A stretch of 33,793 nt of DNA from an uncultured Clostridia bacterium (GTDB lineage: Bacteria; Bacillota; Clostridia; TANB77; CAG-508): the NCBI GenBank assembly GCA_944388605.1, contig CALXJJ010000015.1, positions 1-33,793 on the forward strand, written 5' to 3'. Positions 6,824 to 16,322 of the stretch are shown here, piece after piece. The position numbers and the translations under genes are program-made. Within the stretch, counting starts at the first letter, position 1; each line of letters starts with the position of its first letter. Below the pieces are notes generated by a model, which was not told the origin of the DNA, did not search any database, and saw nothing but the letters and a program-made list of their open reading frames with translations.

Positions 6824-8033
6824 AGTAAACGAAAATTATTTTAATTTAGAAGAAAGTTATTTATTTTCAACAATAGCTAAAAAAGTAAATGAATATCAAA
6901 TAAAAAATCCAAATAAAAAAGTAATAAAATTAGGAATAGGAGATGTTACTTTACCTTTAATTCCTGAAGTTGTTAAAGCTATGAAGAAAGCAATTGAAGA
7001 AATGGGACAAAAAGAAACGTTTAGAGGATATGGACCAGAGCAAGGATATGATTTTTTAAGAGAAAAAATAGCTAAATATGATTATCAAGATAAAGGGATA
7101 GATATTGACTTAGATGAAATATTTGTTTCAGATGGCGCAAAATGTGATACTGGAAATATTACAGAAATATTTAGTAAAAATAATAAAGTAGCTATAACAG
7201 ATCCAGTTTATCCAGTATATTTAGATACAAATATTATGTGTGGAAGAATTAATAAAGAAAAACCAGTAGTATATTTACCATGTACGAAAGAAAATAATTT
7301 TATGCCAGAACTTCCAAAAGAACATGTAGACATCATTTATTTGTGTTCTCCAAATAATCCAACAGGAGCAACAATGACAAAAGGGGAACTAAAAAAATGG
7401 GTTGAATATGCTAAGAATAATAAATCTATTATTTTATATGATGCAGCATATGAAAGGTTTATACAAGACCAAAATACTGTACATAGTATTTTTGAAATAG
7501 AAGGAGCAAAAGAGACTGCAATAGAGTTTAAAAGCTATTCAAAAACAGCGGGATTTACAGGTGTAAGATGTGGATATGTAGTAATACCTAAGGAAGTAAA
7601 AGCATATAAAGAAAATGGAGAAGAAGTAGAAGTAAGAAAAATGTGGAATAGACGTCAATGTACAAAATTCAATGGAACACCATATATAACTCAAAGAGGA
7701 GCAGAAGCAATATATACAGAAAGAGGAAGAAAAGAAATAGATAAAAATATAGAATATTATAGAGAAAATGCAAAAATAATAAAAGAAGGGTTAGAAGAAG
7801 CAGGTTTTAATGTTTATGGAGGAATTAATTCACCATATATATGGTTAGAAGTTCCAAATGGAAAAAGTTCATGGGAATTTTTTGATGAGTTATTAGAAAA
7901 TGTTAATATAGTAGGAACTCCAGGTGTAGGCTTTGGAAAATGTGGTGAAGGATTTTTTAGATTAACTGCATTTGGAGATAGAGAAAACACGATAGAAGCT
8001 ATAGATAGAATAAAAAAATATTATAAAAAATAA
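6816..8033 (+). CDS. dapL: LL-diaminopimelate aminotransferase
   Basis: A 405-residue class I/II PLP-dependent aminotransferase of the DapL family. It makes LL-diaminopimelate directly from tetrahydrodipicolinate and glutamate, bypassing the succinyl or acetyl intermediates. Visible features are [11 protein letters not shown] near the N-terminus, [14 protein letters not shown], the substrate/PLP loop [11 protein letters not shown], the PLP aspartate in ILYDAAYE, and the Schiff-base lysine K243 in [15 protein letters not shown]. The gene overlaps dapF by 8 bases, so aminotransferase and epimerase are coupled. This supports a meso-diaminopimelate cell wall made by the aminotransferase route. 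The 3' end has no clear terminator; a new promoter follows within 10 bases. Confidence 0.96.
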   Translation: MIKVNENYFNLEESYLFSTIAKKVNEYQIKNPNKKVIKLGIGDVTLPLIPEVVKAMKKAIEEMGQKETFRGYGPEQGYDFLREKIAKYDYQDKGIDIDLDEIFVSDGAKCDTGNITEIFSKNNKVAITDPVYPVYLDTNIMCGRINKEKPVVYLPCTKENNFMPELPKEHVDIIYLCSPNNPTGATMTKGELKKWVEYAKNNKSIILYDAAYERFIQDQNTVHSIFEIEGAKETAIEFKSYSKTAGFTGVRCGYVVIPKEVKAYKENGEEVEVRKMWNRRQCTKFNGTPYITQRGAEAIYTERGRKEIDKNIEYYRENAKIIKEGLEEAGFNVYGGINSPYIWLEVPNGKSSWEFFDELLENVNIVGTPGVGFGKCGEGFFRLTAFGDRENTIEAIDRIKKYYKK

Positions 8034-8042
8034 TAAATAGTA

Positions 8043-8071
8043 TTGACAAAACCAAACATATGTTTTATAAT
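8043..8071 (+). promoter_or_regulatory. Consensus promoter with palindromic operator before dinB
   Basis: TTGACA (8043-8048), exactly 17 bases, then TATAAT (8066-8071): a perfect sigma-A consensus. The spacer contains the 12-base perfect palindrome AAACATATGTTT (8054-8065). It resembles the Gram-positive LexA box (GAAC-N4-GTTC) with G/C replaced by A/T at the outer positions. A repressor bound there would block the promoter, which suits an SOS polymerase. LexA identity is inferred. Confidence 0.7.
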
Positions 8072-8089
8072 AACACTTAGGTGGTTAAG

Positions 8090-9304
8090 ATGGAGCGTCA
8101 AATTTTACATGTAGATGTAAATAATGCTTTTTTGTCTTGGACAGCTGTCGAAGAATTGAAGAATGGTGCAAATATAGATATACGAACAATACCATCAATA
8201 ATAGGTGGAGATGAAGAAAAAAGAAAAGGTGTAGTGTTGGCTAAAAGTAATATAGCAAAACAATTTGGAATTAAAACAGGAGAGCCAATTTATTTTGCAA
8301 GAAAAAAGTGTCCAAAAATATTAGTAATAAATAGCAATTTTGGTATATATATAAAATATTCTAATAAATTGTACGAATTACTATCAGAATATACAAATGA
8401 AATACAAAGATTTTCAATAGATGAATGTTTTATGGATTTAACTCATTTTCTTGCAGGAAGAAAAATAATGGATATAGCACAAGAAATAAAATATAGAGTA
8501 AAAAAAGAATTAGGTTTTACTGTAAACATAGGTATTGCGCATAATAAACTTTTAGCGAAAATGGCATCAGATTTTGAAAAACCAGATAAGATTCATACAT
8601 TATATGAAAATGAAATAGAAGAGAAAATGTGGAAATTAAATATTTCAGATTTGTTTATGGTAGGAAGAAAAAATGTACCAAAATTAGAAAAAATGGGAAT
8701 AAAAACAATAGGCGATTTAGCCAAAAAACAAGAGAAAGATATACATAGAATATTTGGAAAGTATGGAAAACTTATTTGGGAATATGCAAATGGAATAGAC
8801 AATTCGAAAGTCGAATATGAAAAGGAAAAACCAAAATGTATAGGTAATTCTATAACACTTCCACATGACGAAAGAAATATAGAAAAAATAGAAGAGATTT
8901 TATTAGCATTAACAGAACAAGTTACATATAGGTTAAGAAAGCAAAGAATGTTAGCAAGAGTAGTAGGAGTTACATTAAAAACAAGTGATTTTGTAGTAAA
9001 TTCTCATCAAAAAAAATTAAATTATTTGACAGATAGTACGAAAATTATATATGAAGAAGTAAAGAAATTATTGATAGAACTATATAAAGATGAACCTATT
9101 AGATTAATAGGAGTAAAAGTAGAAAGATTAGAAGATGAAAAAGAAAAACAAATTTCATTGTTTGAAAGTAAAGAACAAGAAAAGCAAGGTAAATTAGATA
9201 AAGTAATTGATGAACTAAAAAATAAATATGGATATAATAAAGTTACAAGAGCTGGAAAAATGCAAGTAAATAATATTATAAATTTAAAAGAGGAGAAAAA
9301 GTAA
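8090..9304 (+). CDS. dinB: Y-family DNA polymerase IV
   Basis: A 404-residue translesion polymerase. Metal-binding acids are D9 (HVDVNNAF) and D111-E112 (SIDECF), with F14 as the likely steric gate against ribonucleotides. Thumb and little-finger domains follow. A clamp-binding motif QISLF lies at residues 354-358, so it should work with the DNA polymerase III sliding clamp. A reading frame opens at GTG 8081, but that codon is part of the Shine-Dalgarno AGGTGG (8079-8084). ATG 8090, 5 bases later, is the start. The palindrome-containing consensus promoter suggests damage-inducible control. The stop overlaps folD by one base. Confidence 0.93.
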   Translation: MERQILHVDVNNAFLSWTAVEELKNGANIDIRTIPSIIGGDEEKRKGVVLAKSNIAKQFGIKTGEPIYFARKKCPKILVINSNFGIYIKYSNKLYELLSEYTNEIQRFSIDECFMDLTHFLAGRKIMDIAQEIKYRVKKELGFTVNIGIAHNKLLAKMASDFEKPDKIHTLYENEIEEKMWKLNISDLFMVGRKNVPKLEKMGIKTIGDLAKKQEKDIHRIFGKYGKLIWEYANGIDNSKVEYEKEKPKCIGNSITLPHDERNIEKIEEILLALTEQVTYRLRKQRMLARVVGVTLKTSDFVVNSHQKKLNYLTDSTKIIYEEVKKLLIELYKDEPIRLIGVKVERLEDEKEKQISLFESKEQEKQGKLDKVIDELKNKYGYNKVTRAGKMQVNNIINLKEEKK

Positions 9305-10152
9305 TGAGCATAATAATGAATGGAAAAGAATTGTCAGCAGAAATAAGATCAGAATTAAAGAAAGAAGTAAATAGATTGAAAGAATATAATATTATACCAA
9401 AATTAGCTGTAATTATGGTTGGAGATGATAAAGCATCACAAATATATGTTAGAAATAAAAGTAGGGCTTGTGATGATATTGGAATTCAATATGAAGAATA
9501 TTTACTTCCATCAACAATAGAAGAAAAAGAGTTATATTCAATTATTGATAAATTGAATAAACGAAAAGATGTTAATGGCATATTGCTACAGAGCCCAATA
9601 CCAAAGCACTTAAATATAGATAAAGCATTTCAAAGAATAAGTCCAGAAAAAGATGTTGATGGCTTTAATCCAATAAATGTAGGAAAACTTTCATTAGGAC
9701 AAGATACATTTGTTTCATGTACTCCATATGGTATTATCAAAATATTAGAAAAATATAATATTAATCTTGAAGGTACAAATGCAGTTATAGTAGGAAGAAG
9801 TAATATAGTAGGGAAACCTTTAGCACAATGTTTTTTAGCAAAACATGCAACAGTTACGATATGCCATTCAAGGACGAAAAATATAGAAGAAATAACCCAA
9901 AAAGCTGATATAGTTGTGGTAGCATTAGGAAAATCTAAATTTCTAAAAGAAAATATGGTGAAAGATGGAGCTATTGTAATTGATGTAGGAATTAATAGAG
10001 ATGAACAAGGAAAAATATCAGGAGATGCAGATTATGAAAACTTAAAAGATAAAGTATCATATATTACTCCAGTGCCAGGTGGTGTAGGACCTATGACAAT
10101 AACTATGCTTATGAATAATGTTATAAAAGCAACAAAAGAACAAATGTTATAA
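9304..10152 (+). CDS. folD: Bifunctional methylenetetrahydrofolate dehydrogenase/cyclohydrolase
   Basis: A 282-residue FolD that interconverts 5,10-methylene-THF, 5,10-methenyl-THF and 10-formyl-THF. Active-site residues match the family: Y48 and K52 in QIYVRNK, Q96 in LLQSPIP, and D119 in EKDVDGF. The NADP-binding loop is VIVGRSNIVGKPLAQ, and YITPVPGGVGPMT closes the active site. TAATG overlap with dinB (stop 9302-9304, start 9304) implies coupled translation, although the two have no shared pathway. FolD supplies one-carbon units for purines and formyl-Met-tRNA. Confidence 0.97.
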   Translation: MSIIMNGKELSAEIRSELKKEVNRLKEYNIIPKLAVIMVGDDKASQIYVRNKSRACDDIGIQYEEYLLPSTIEEKELYSIIDKLNKRKDVNGILLQSPIPKHLNIDKAFQRISPEKDVDGFNPINVGKLSLGQDTFVSCTPYGIIKILEKYNINLEGTNAVIVGRSNIVGKPLAQCFLAKHATVTICHSRTKNIEEITQKADIVVVALGKSKFLKENMVKDGAIVIDVGINRDEQGKISGDADYENLKDKVSYITPVPGGVGPMTITMLMNNVIKATKEQML

Positions 10153-10160
10153 ATATAAGG

Positions 10161-10190
10161 GGGGGCTAAATAAAATAATATTTAGTCTCT
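10161..10190 (+). terminator. Hairpin between folD and dprA
   Basis: CTAAATA (10166-10172) pairs with TATTTAG (10179-10185). The stem can extend by five more pairs, three of them G-U, through the run of seven G (10159-10165) with TCTCT. The tail TTGTGTC is poor in T, so this is a weak terminator or an mRNA end. Confidence 0.4.
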
Positions 10191-10223
10191 TTGTGTCTAA
10201 AAGAGAAGAATGTGAGGACATAA

Positions 10224-11105
10224 ATGAAAGAAAAAGATAAATATTGGATATGGTTATCAATATTTAAAGATTTGAAAAATAAAACAATTCAAGAATTAAT
10301 AAAAAAATTTGGAACTATAGAAGAAATATATAAAGCAAAGAAAAAAGAATTATTAACAGTAAATGGGATAAATGAAGATATTGCAGATCAAATGACGAAT
10401 GAAATATATAAAAGGAAAACATATAAATATCAAAAATGTATGGAAAAAAATAATATTGATATAATTTCAATAGAAAGTGAAGAATATCCTAATATATTAA
10501 GGCAAATATATGATATGCCTATATATCTATTTGTAAAAGGAAATAAATCTATATTAAATGGAATGAACATAGCAATTATAGGATGTAGGCAAGCAACTAA
10601 TTACGGTATAGAAACAGCAAAAAATATAGCATATAAATTAGCTTTAAAGAATATAAATATTGTAAGTGGACTAGCGAAGGGAATAGATACAAGTGCTCAT
10701 ATAGGTACCTTAAATGCTAAAGGAAGAACAATAGCTGTTTTAGGAAGTGGTTTAGATATAATATATCCAAAAGAAAATTATATAATTGCAAACGAAATAG
10801 TAAATAGAGGTGGAATATTAATATCAGAATATATTCCAGGAACAATGCCTGAAAAATTCCATTTTCCACAGAGAAATAGAATAATAAGTGGATTATCTAT
10901 AGGAGTTGTAGTTGTAGAAGCTAAAGAGAAAAGCGGAAGTATGATAACTGTAGATTTTGCATTAGAACAAGGAAGGGATATTTTTGCTGTACCAGGTAGT
11001 ATAAATTGGAGAAATTCAGTAGGATGTAATAAACTTATAAGTGAAGGAGCGGTCTTAGTACAAAAACCAGAGGATATATTAGAATATTACTCTCAAAATA
11101 AATAA
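10224..11105 (+). CDS. dprA: DNA-processing protein DprA
   Basis: A 293-residue protein. A helical N-terminal domain (about 1-80) precedes the Rossmann-like DprA core: IAIIGCRQATNYG (117-129), SGLAKGIDTSAH (148-159), VLGSGLDIIYP, FPQRNRIISGL (214-224) and FAVPGSI. DprA loads RecA onto incoming single-stranded DNA during natural transformation and is widely conserved beyond competent species. The usual GSR/GTR motif reads GCR here, which keeps the arginine. The C-terminal winged-helix domain found in some homologues is missing. The usual Firmicutes neighbour topA is not here; a PBP gene follows. Confidence 0.94.
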   Translation: MKEKDKYWIWLSIFKDLKNKTIQELIKKFGTIEEIYKAKKKELLTVNGINEDIADQMTNEIYKRKTYKYQKCMEKNNIDIISIESEEYPNILRQIYDMPIYLFVKGNKSILNGMNIAIIGCRQATNYGIETAKNIAYKLALKNINIVSGLAKGIDTSAHIGTLNAKGRTIAVLGSGLDIIYPKENYIIANEIVNRGGILISEYIPGTMPEKFHFPQRNRIISGLSIGVVVVEAKEKSGSMITVDFALEQGRDIFAVPGSINWRNSVGCNKLISEGAVLVQKPEDILEYYSQNK

Positions 11106-11111
11106 AAAGAC

Positions 11112-11140
11112 TTTCTTTTTTTAGGAAAATATAATATAAT
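11112..11140 (+). promoter_or_regulatory. Possible promoter of the PBP gene
   Basis: TATAAT at 11135-11140 lies 17 bases after TTTCTT (11112-11117), a poor -35. AAGGAGG follows at 11161-11167, ahead of ATG 11175. Confidence 0.35.
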
Positions 11141-11174
11141 ACGTATATAAATTTTATTCCAAGGAGGAAAAAAT

Positions 11175-13805
11175 ATGGGAAGTAATAAAAAAAATAAAAA
11201 TAGTAATGAAAAAGAAGAAACAAAGAAATATAAAAAAAATAAAAAGGTAAAAACGGAAAAGAAAAAACATACAAAATTAAAAAAAGTCATAAAAGTAATA
11301 GCAATTTTATTTGTACTAATGTGTATTATTGGAGCTGGAATTGTTGCAGGTATTATATTTAGTGATGAATTTGCAATATCTGAAAGTGAACTTGTAATAA
11401 AATTTGAAAATAGCACAGCATATGATAAAAATGGAAATGTAATTGCAAAATTTACTGGAGATGAAAATAGAGAAAATGTAAGTATAGGAAATATGTCATA
11501 TTTACCACAGGCTTTTGTAGCAATAGAAGATAGAAAGTTTTATGATCATCATGGAGTAGATTTATTAAGAACAGCAAAAGTAACAATCCAATACATAATA
11601 AATAAAGGAGAATCTACTGCTGGTGGAGGAAGTACTATAACACAGCAATTAATAAAAAATTTAAAAGAAGATGATGATGATTCAGGCTGGGCTGGTGTTG
11701 AAAGAAAAATAAGAGAAATATCAAGAGCATATCAAGTTGAAAAAATATTGTCTAAGGAACAAATATTAGAGTTGTATTTAAATTTAATATATCTTGGGGG
11801 ATATGGAAAAAATATTCATGGTGTAGAGATGGCGGCAAAGTATTATTTTAATAAATCAGCAAAAGATTTAGATATAGCAGAGTGTGCATATATAGCAGGA
11901 ATTAACCATGCACCTAATGCATATAATCCATTTTATGGAGATGAAAATGCAGATAAAATAAAATCAAGAACAACTTTAGTACTTGACGAAATGAAAGAAC
12001 AAGGAAAAATAAATGAAGAAGAATATAACCAAGCTAAACAAAAAGTGGAAAATGGATTACCTTTTCAAGAAGGGACTATAACAAATAATAGTGATTATTC
12101 TTATTTAGTTGCAGCAGCAAGAAAACAAGTAGTAAATGATCTAATAGAGAAAAAAGGTTGGTCAGAAGAAATGGCACAACTTCAAGTAAGTAGTGGAGGA
12201 TTAAAGATATATACAACACAAGATACAGATATACAAACAAGAATGGAAGAAGAATACGCATTAGATAAATACATTATTAATGGTAGAGAAAAAAATGATG
12301 ATGGAACATTAAAGAATGAAGGACATACTCAATCAGCAATGGTAATAATTGATCATACTAATGGTCAAGTTGTAGGAATAATGGGAGGATTAGGAACAGA
12401 TAGTAATGCAATAGGAATAAATAGAGCTACACAAAGTTTAATTCAACCAGGATCATCTATGAAACCAATTGCAGTTGTTGCACCAGCTCTAGAAAAAGGA
12501 GTGGTTACATCTGGAACTGTATATGACGATTCATTAACAGATTTTGGAGGTGGATATGCACCACATAATTCTGGAAGTTTTAATGGATTAATGACTGTAA
12601 GCAGAGGTATAACTCTATCTTCAAATGTAGTAAACTTAAAAATATTAAAAGAGTTAGGACCAAAAAATTCAGTAGAGTTTTTAAATAAAATGGGAGTTAC
12701 ATCAGTTACACAAGAGGCAGTAGGAACAGATATAACTTTAGCTTTAGGAACATATGGTGTATCACCATTAGAAATGGCAGGAGCATATGCTACAATAGCA
12801 AATGATGGTGAGTATATAGAACCTACATTTTATACAAAAGTAGAAGATGCAAGTGGAAATGTTATATTAGAAGCAGAACAGAAAAAAGAGAGGGTAATGT
12901 CTACAGAAAATGCATATATTATGAAAGAAATTTTAAAAGGACCAGTAAGAAGCGGAACAGCAACTAATTGTGCTATTTCAGGGATAGATGTTGGAGCTAA
13001 AACCGGTTCAACGGATGAATATAGAGATAGATGGTTATGTGGATTTACCCCATATTATACAGCAACAACTTGGTATGGTTTTGATAATCCAGAAACACCA
13101 AGAGGAGTAAGTGGAAATGTCGCATCAAAAATATGGGCAGCAATTATGAAAGATATACATTCAGGGTTAGAAAAGAAAACATTTACAAAACCAACAAATG
13201 TTGTCACTGCTAAGATTTGTACTGATAGTGGGATGGTGGCAACAGAATCATGTACACATACTTCAACAGAGTATTATGTTAAAGGAACTATACCAGATAA
13301 ATGTACAGGACATATAAAACAAACTATATGTAAAGAAAGTGGAAAAATAGCTAATGAATTTTGTACTGAAACAGAACAAGTAACATATTTAGCAAAACCA
13401 GAAAAGGAAAACACAAATTTATGGAAAACAAATGATGGAGGAAAATATAAGACACCGATAACAGACATTTGTGATATACATACGAAAAAAGAAGAAGAAA
13501 ATAACGGAGATAATAATGAAATAATTGAAGAGCCTACAACAACTCAAAATGTTAAGGTTCCAGATTTAGTAGGACTTACAAAAAATGAGGCTATAGCAAA
13601 ATTAAAAGCAAGTAATTTAAAATACAAAATCATAGAGAAAGAAGTTACTAGCGGTAAAGATGGTGAAGTATTAGAACAAAGCCATAAAATAAATACAGAA
13701 GTAGAAGAAGGAACTGTAATAACAATTACAATTTCAAAATTGAAAAAGAATGATGAAGATGATACAAAAAATGAGATTCAAACAAATACTGTTCAAGAAG
13801 ATTAG
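11175..13805 (+). CDS. Class A penicillin-binding protein with PASTA domain
   Basis: An 876-residue bifunctional peptidoglycan synthase. A basic cytoplasmic tail (1-37) precedes one membrane helix (about 38-62). The GT51 glycosyltransferase domain has catalytic E118 in FVAIEDRKFYDHHGVD and STITQQLIKN. The transpeptidase has S427-x2-K430 (GSSMKP), S482-x-N484 and K609-T-G-S. Between the transpeptidase and the end lie six cysteines (682, 693, 710, 719, 730, 766) in two similar units of the form C-x3-G-x6-C. Residues about 794-855 form one PASTA domain (VKVPDLVGLTKNEAIAKLK). It polymerises and cross-links glycan strands on the outer face of the membrane. AAGGAGG before ATG 11175 supports the start. 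cysS follows after only 9 bases. Confidence 0.96.
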   Translation: MGSNKKNKNSNEKEETKKYKKNKKVKTEKKKHTKLKKVIKVIAILFVLMCIIGAGIVAGIIFSDEFAISESELVIKFENSTAYDKNGNVIAKFTGDENRENVSIGNMSYLPQAFVAIEDRKFYDHHGVDLLRTAKVTIQYIINKGESTAGGGSTITQQLIKNLKEDDDDSGWAGVERKIREISRAYQVEKILSKEQILELYLNLIYLGGYGKNIHGVEMAAKYYFNKSAKDLDIAECAYIAGINHAPNAYNPFYGDENADKIKSRTTLVLDEMKEQGKINEEEYNQAKQKVENGLPFQEGTITNNSDYSYLVAAARKQVVNDLIEKKGWSEEMAQLQVSSGGLKIYTTQDTDIQTRMEEEYALDKYIINGREKNDDGTLKNEGHTQSAMVIIDHTNGQVVGIMGGLGTDSNAIGINRATQSLIQPGSSMKPIAVVAPALEKGVVTSGTVYDDSLTDFGGGYAPHNSGSFNGLMTVSRGITLSSNVVNLKILKELGPKNSVEFLNKMGVTSVTQEAVGTDITLALGTYGVSPLEMAGAYATIANDGEYIEPTFYTKVEDASGNVILEAEQKKERVMSTENAYIMKEILKGPVRSGTATNCAISGIDVGAKTGSTDEYRDRWLCGFTPYYTATTWYGFDNPETPRGVSGNVASKIWAAIMKDIHSGLEKKTFTKPTNVVTAKICTDSGMVATESCTHTSTEYYVKGTIPDKCTGHIKQTICKESGKIANEFCTETEQVTYLAKPEKENTNLWKTNDGGKYKTPITDICDIHTKKEEENNGDNNEIIEEPTTTQNVKVPDLVGLTKNEAIAKLKASNLKYKIIEKEVTSGKDGEVLEQSHKINTEVEEGTVITITISKLKKNDEDDTKNEIQTNTVQED

Positions 13806-13814
13806 GAGGTAATA

Positions 13815-15221
13815 ATGAATATAACATTTTATAATACACTTAGCAGGAAGAAAGAAAACTTCATCCCTATAGATAGGGATGAAGTAAGAATATATTCTTG
13901 TGGACCTACTGTATATAATTATGCTCATATTGGGAATTTTAGGACATATATATTTATGGATACATTAAGAAGAGTATTAAAATATAATGGATATAAACTT
14001 AAACATGTAATGAATATTACAGATGTAGGACATTTAGAATCTGATGCAGATGAAGGTGAAGACAAGATGATAAAAGCAGCCAAAAAAGAGAATAAAGATC
14101 CATATGAAATAGCAAGGTTTTATGAAAAAGCATTTTTTAAGGATTTAGAAAAATTAAATATAGATGTACCAGATATAATAGCAAGAGCTACTGAACACAT
14201 ACCAGATATGATAGAATATGTTAAAGAAATAATAAAAAATGGTTATGGTTATGAAACTTCTAAAGGAATTTATTTTGATATATCAAAATTAGACAAATAT
14301 CCAGTTTTATCAAATAATAGTTTAGATGAACAAATAGCAGGTGCAAGAGTAGAAGTTGATTCAGAAAAAAGAAATCCATATGATTTTGCAATATGGATAA
14401 AAGCATCAGATAATCATATTATGAAGTGGAATAGTCCATGGGGATTATCATATCCAGGTTGGCATTTAGAGTGTTCAACTATGGGGCAAAAATATTTAGG
14501 AAACCAATTTGATATACATACAGGTGGAATAGATCATATTCCAACACACCATGAAAATGAAATAGCACAAAGTAAGGGAAGAACAGGGAAAATACCAGCT
14601 AGATATTGGCTACATTGTGAATTTTTACAAGTAGATGGTGGGAAAATGTCTAAAAGTTTAGGAAATGTATATACAATTACTGATTTAGAAGAAATAGGAG
14701 TAGAGCCACTAGCATATAAAATGTTTTGCTTTACAGCACATTATAGGACTAAATTAAACTTTACATTTGAATCTATAAAATCTGCTCAAAAATCTTTACA
14801 AAGGTTAAGAGAAGGGTATTTAAAGCATTTAGAATCTAATAATAATATAGTAAGTAGTAATGAAAAAATAAAAGAGTATAGATTTAAATTTTTAAAAGCT
14901 ATAAATGATGATATGAATATGCCAGTAGCAATGAGTGTTTTGTGGGATATTATAAAAGAAAAAGAAAAATCGAAAATTTTTGCAGAATTAATTTTAGAAT
15001 TTGATCAAGTATTAGGGTTAGATTTAAAGAAAATAAAAAAGCAAGAAAAAAATAATCTTAATATACCAAAAGAAATTGAAGAATTAATAGAGCAAAGAGA
15101 AAAAGCAAGAAAAGAAAAAAATTGGATTGTATCAGACAAAATAAGAGAAGAAATAAAGGAAAAGGGATATATAATTAAAGATACAAAACAAGGTTTTGAA
15201 TTAGAAAGAATAGAAAAATAA
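13815..15221 (+). CDS. cysS: Cysteinyl-tRNA synthetase
   Basis: A 468-residue class Ia synthetase that attaches cysteine to tRNA-Cys. HIGH-type motif HIGN is at 38-41 and KMSKS at 277-281. Zinc ligands C29, C220, H245 and E249 sit at the positions expected from E. coli CysRS (28, 209, 234, 238 plus a shift). The C-terminal anticodon-binding helical region is present, ending in EKGYIIKDTKQGFEL. TAGGAGG precedes the ATG by 6 bases. No T-box is possible in the 9-base gap after the PBP gene, so control by uncharged tRNA would have to act further upstream. A perfect inverted repeat lies in codons 15-24. Confidence 0.98.
   Translation: MNITFYNTLSRKKENFIPIDRDEVRIYSCGPTVYNYAHIGNFRTYIFMDTLRRVLKYNGYKLKHVMNITDVGHLESDADEGEDKMIKAAKKENKDPYEIARFYEKAFFKDLEKLNIDVPDIIARATEHIPDMIEYVKEIIKNGYGYETSKGIYFDISKLDKYPVLSNNSLDEQIAGARVEVDSEKRNPYDFAIWIKASDNHIMKWNSPWGLSYPGWHLECSTMGQKYLGNQFDIHTGGIDHIPTHHENEIAQSKGRTGKIPARYWLHCEFLQVDGGKMSKSLGNVYTITDLEEIGVEPLAYKMFCFTAHYRTKLNFTFESIKSAQKSLQRLREGYLKHLESNNNIVSSNEKIKEYRFKFLKAINDDMNMPVAMSVLWDIIKEKEKSKIFAELILEFDQVLGLDLKKIKKQEKNNLNIPKEIEELIEQREKARKEKNWIVSDKIREEIKEKGYIIKDTKQGFELERIEK
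13859..13884. repeat. Perfect 12-bp inverted repeat inside cysS
   Basis: CTTCATCCCTAT (13859-13870) and ATAGGGATGAAG (13873-13884) flank a two-base centre AG, 45 bases after the start codon. It encodes the ordinary FIPIDRDEV stretch of the family, so it is not an insertion. Confidence 0.8.
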
Positions 15222-15260
15222 AATTTGGAAATAATGTATACATGAAAGGAAATACAAACG

Positions 15261-16301
15261 ATGGATGAAAAGAAATCAGAAAAAAAAGACTCATTTTTAA
15301 AAAGAGTTTGGCTAAGTATAAAATGTTTTGAAAAATATCAGGAATTTGCTATGGAAAAAATAGCAAATTCATTAAAATATATATTTTTATTAGTGCTTAT
15401 ATTTGTATTTTTTATATCTATAAGTATGACTTATAAGATTTATACATTAGAAAATAAGGCGATTAAATATTATAATGAAAATATACCCAATTTTACTTAT
15501 GCTGACGGAATTTTGAAATTTGAACAGAATGAACCAATAATTATACAAAATAATGAAGATATAAATATAAAAATAATAATTGATACATCTGATACTGGAC
15601 AAGCTAAATTAGATGATTATAAATCAGATATAGTAAAAGAAGCTAATGCAATAGTTCTATTAAAAGATAAAATGTTATTGAAAACAGAGATGTTAAGTAC
15701 AGTGACAGAAACAACATACCAAGATTTTCTTGGACAATATGATATACAAAAATTGGATAAGAATATAATAAATGAATATTTTACGGGACAAAATATATTT
15801 ACTATAAATGCAGTTATGTTTTTTATGTTTTTAATATATTTTTTACCAATATATTTTATAACAACGCTTTTAGATGTATTTATTTTTGCAATATTATCTT
15901 TTATTACATGTAGAATATTTGGTATGAAAGTAAGGATGACAGCAAATTTTAATATAGTAGTTCATGCTATAACATTACCTATTTTATTAAATTCGATATA
16001 TGTTTTGTTTAATTCAATTACTGGAATATATATAGAATATTTTCAAGTAATGTATATAGGAATAACTTATATTTATATAATTACTGCAATTTTAATGATA
16101 AGATCAAATTTGATAAAACAACAAATGGAAATAGGAAAAATAATAGAAGAACAGAAAAAAATAAAAAAAGAAATAAAAGAAAATGAAGAAACAAGGAATG
16201 AAAATAAAGATATTAATAAAGATGAAAAAAATAAGAAAGAAGAGAAAAAAGAGAAAGATACTAAAGAAAGAAGTGGAGAATTAGAAGGGGACAATGCCTA
16301 A
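15261..16301 (+). CDS. DUF1189-like integral membrane protein
   Basis: A 346-residue protein that I assign to the DUF1189 family by overall pattern: a short cytoplasmic N-terminus with FLKRVWLSIKCFEKYQEFA, a first helix (about 38-60), an outer domain of about 120 residues, then a cluster of helices near 185-220, 232-250 and 258-280. The C-terminal 55 residues are an extremely lysine/glutamate-rich cytoplasmic tail, probably disordered. No catalytic motif is visible and the family has no established reaction. It lies 9 bases before the ribosome-binding region of ftsH and ends in a near-operon arrangement with it. This may suggest a membrane-stress or quality-control role, but that is speculative. 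Confidence 0.7.
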   Translation: MDEKKSEKKDSFLKRVWLSIKCFEKYQEFAMEKIANSLKYIFLLVLIFVFFISISMTYKIYTLENKAIKYYNENIPNFTYADGILKFEQNEPIIIQNNEDINIKIIIDTSDTGQAKLDDYKSDIVKEANAIVLLKDKMLLKTEMLSTVTETTYQDFLGQYDIQKLDKNIINEYFTGQNIFTINAVMFFMFLIYFLPIYFITTLLDVFIFAILSFITCRIFGMKVRMTANFNIVVHAITLPILLNSIYVLFNSITGIYIEYFQVMYIGITYIYIITAILMIRSNLIKQQMEIGKIIEEQKKIKKEIKENEETRNENKDINKDEKNKKEEKKEKDTKERSGELEGDNA

Positions 16302-16322
16302 GAAAGGAAAGTGATAAATTAT

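Noticed and set aside
11093-11416. A 107-codon minus-strand frame over the PBP start
   Set aside because: It is the antisense of the lysine-rich PBP tail (Phe/Leu/Ser runs) and has no supporting signals.
13790-13815. T-box regulating cysS
   Set aside because: Only nine bases separate the PBP stop from the cysS start; there is no room for a T-box and no AGGGTGG-type element.
16311-16322. GTG start of ftsH at 16311
   Set aside because: Two bases from AAAGGA, too close for initiation; ATG 16323 chosen.
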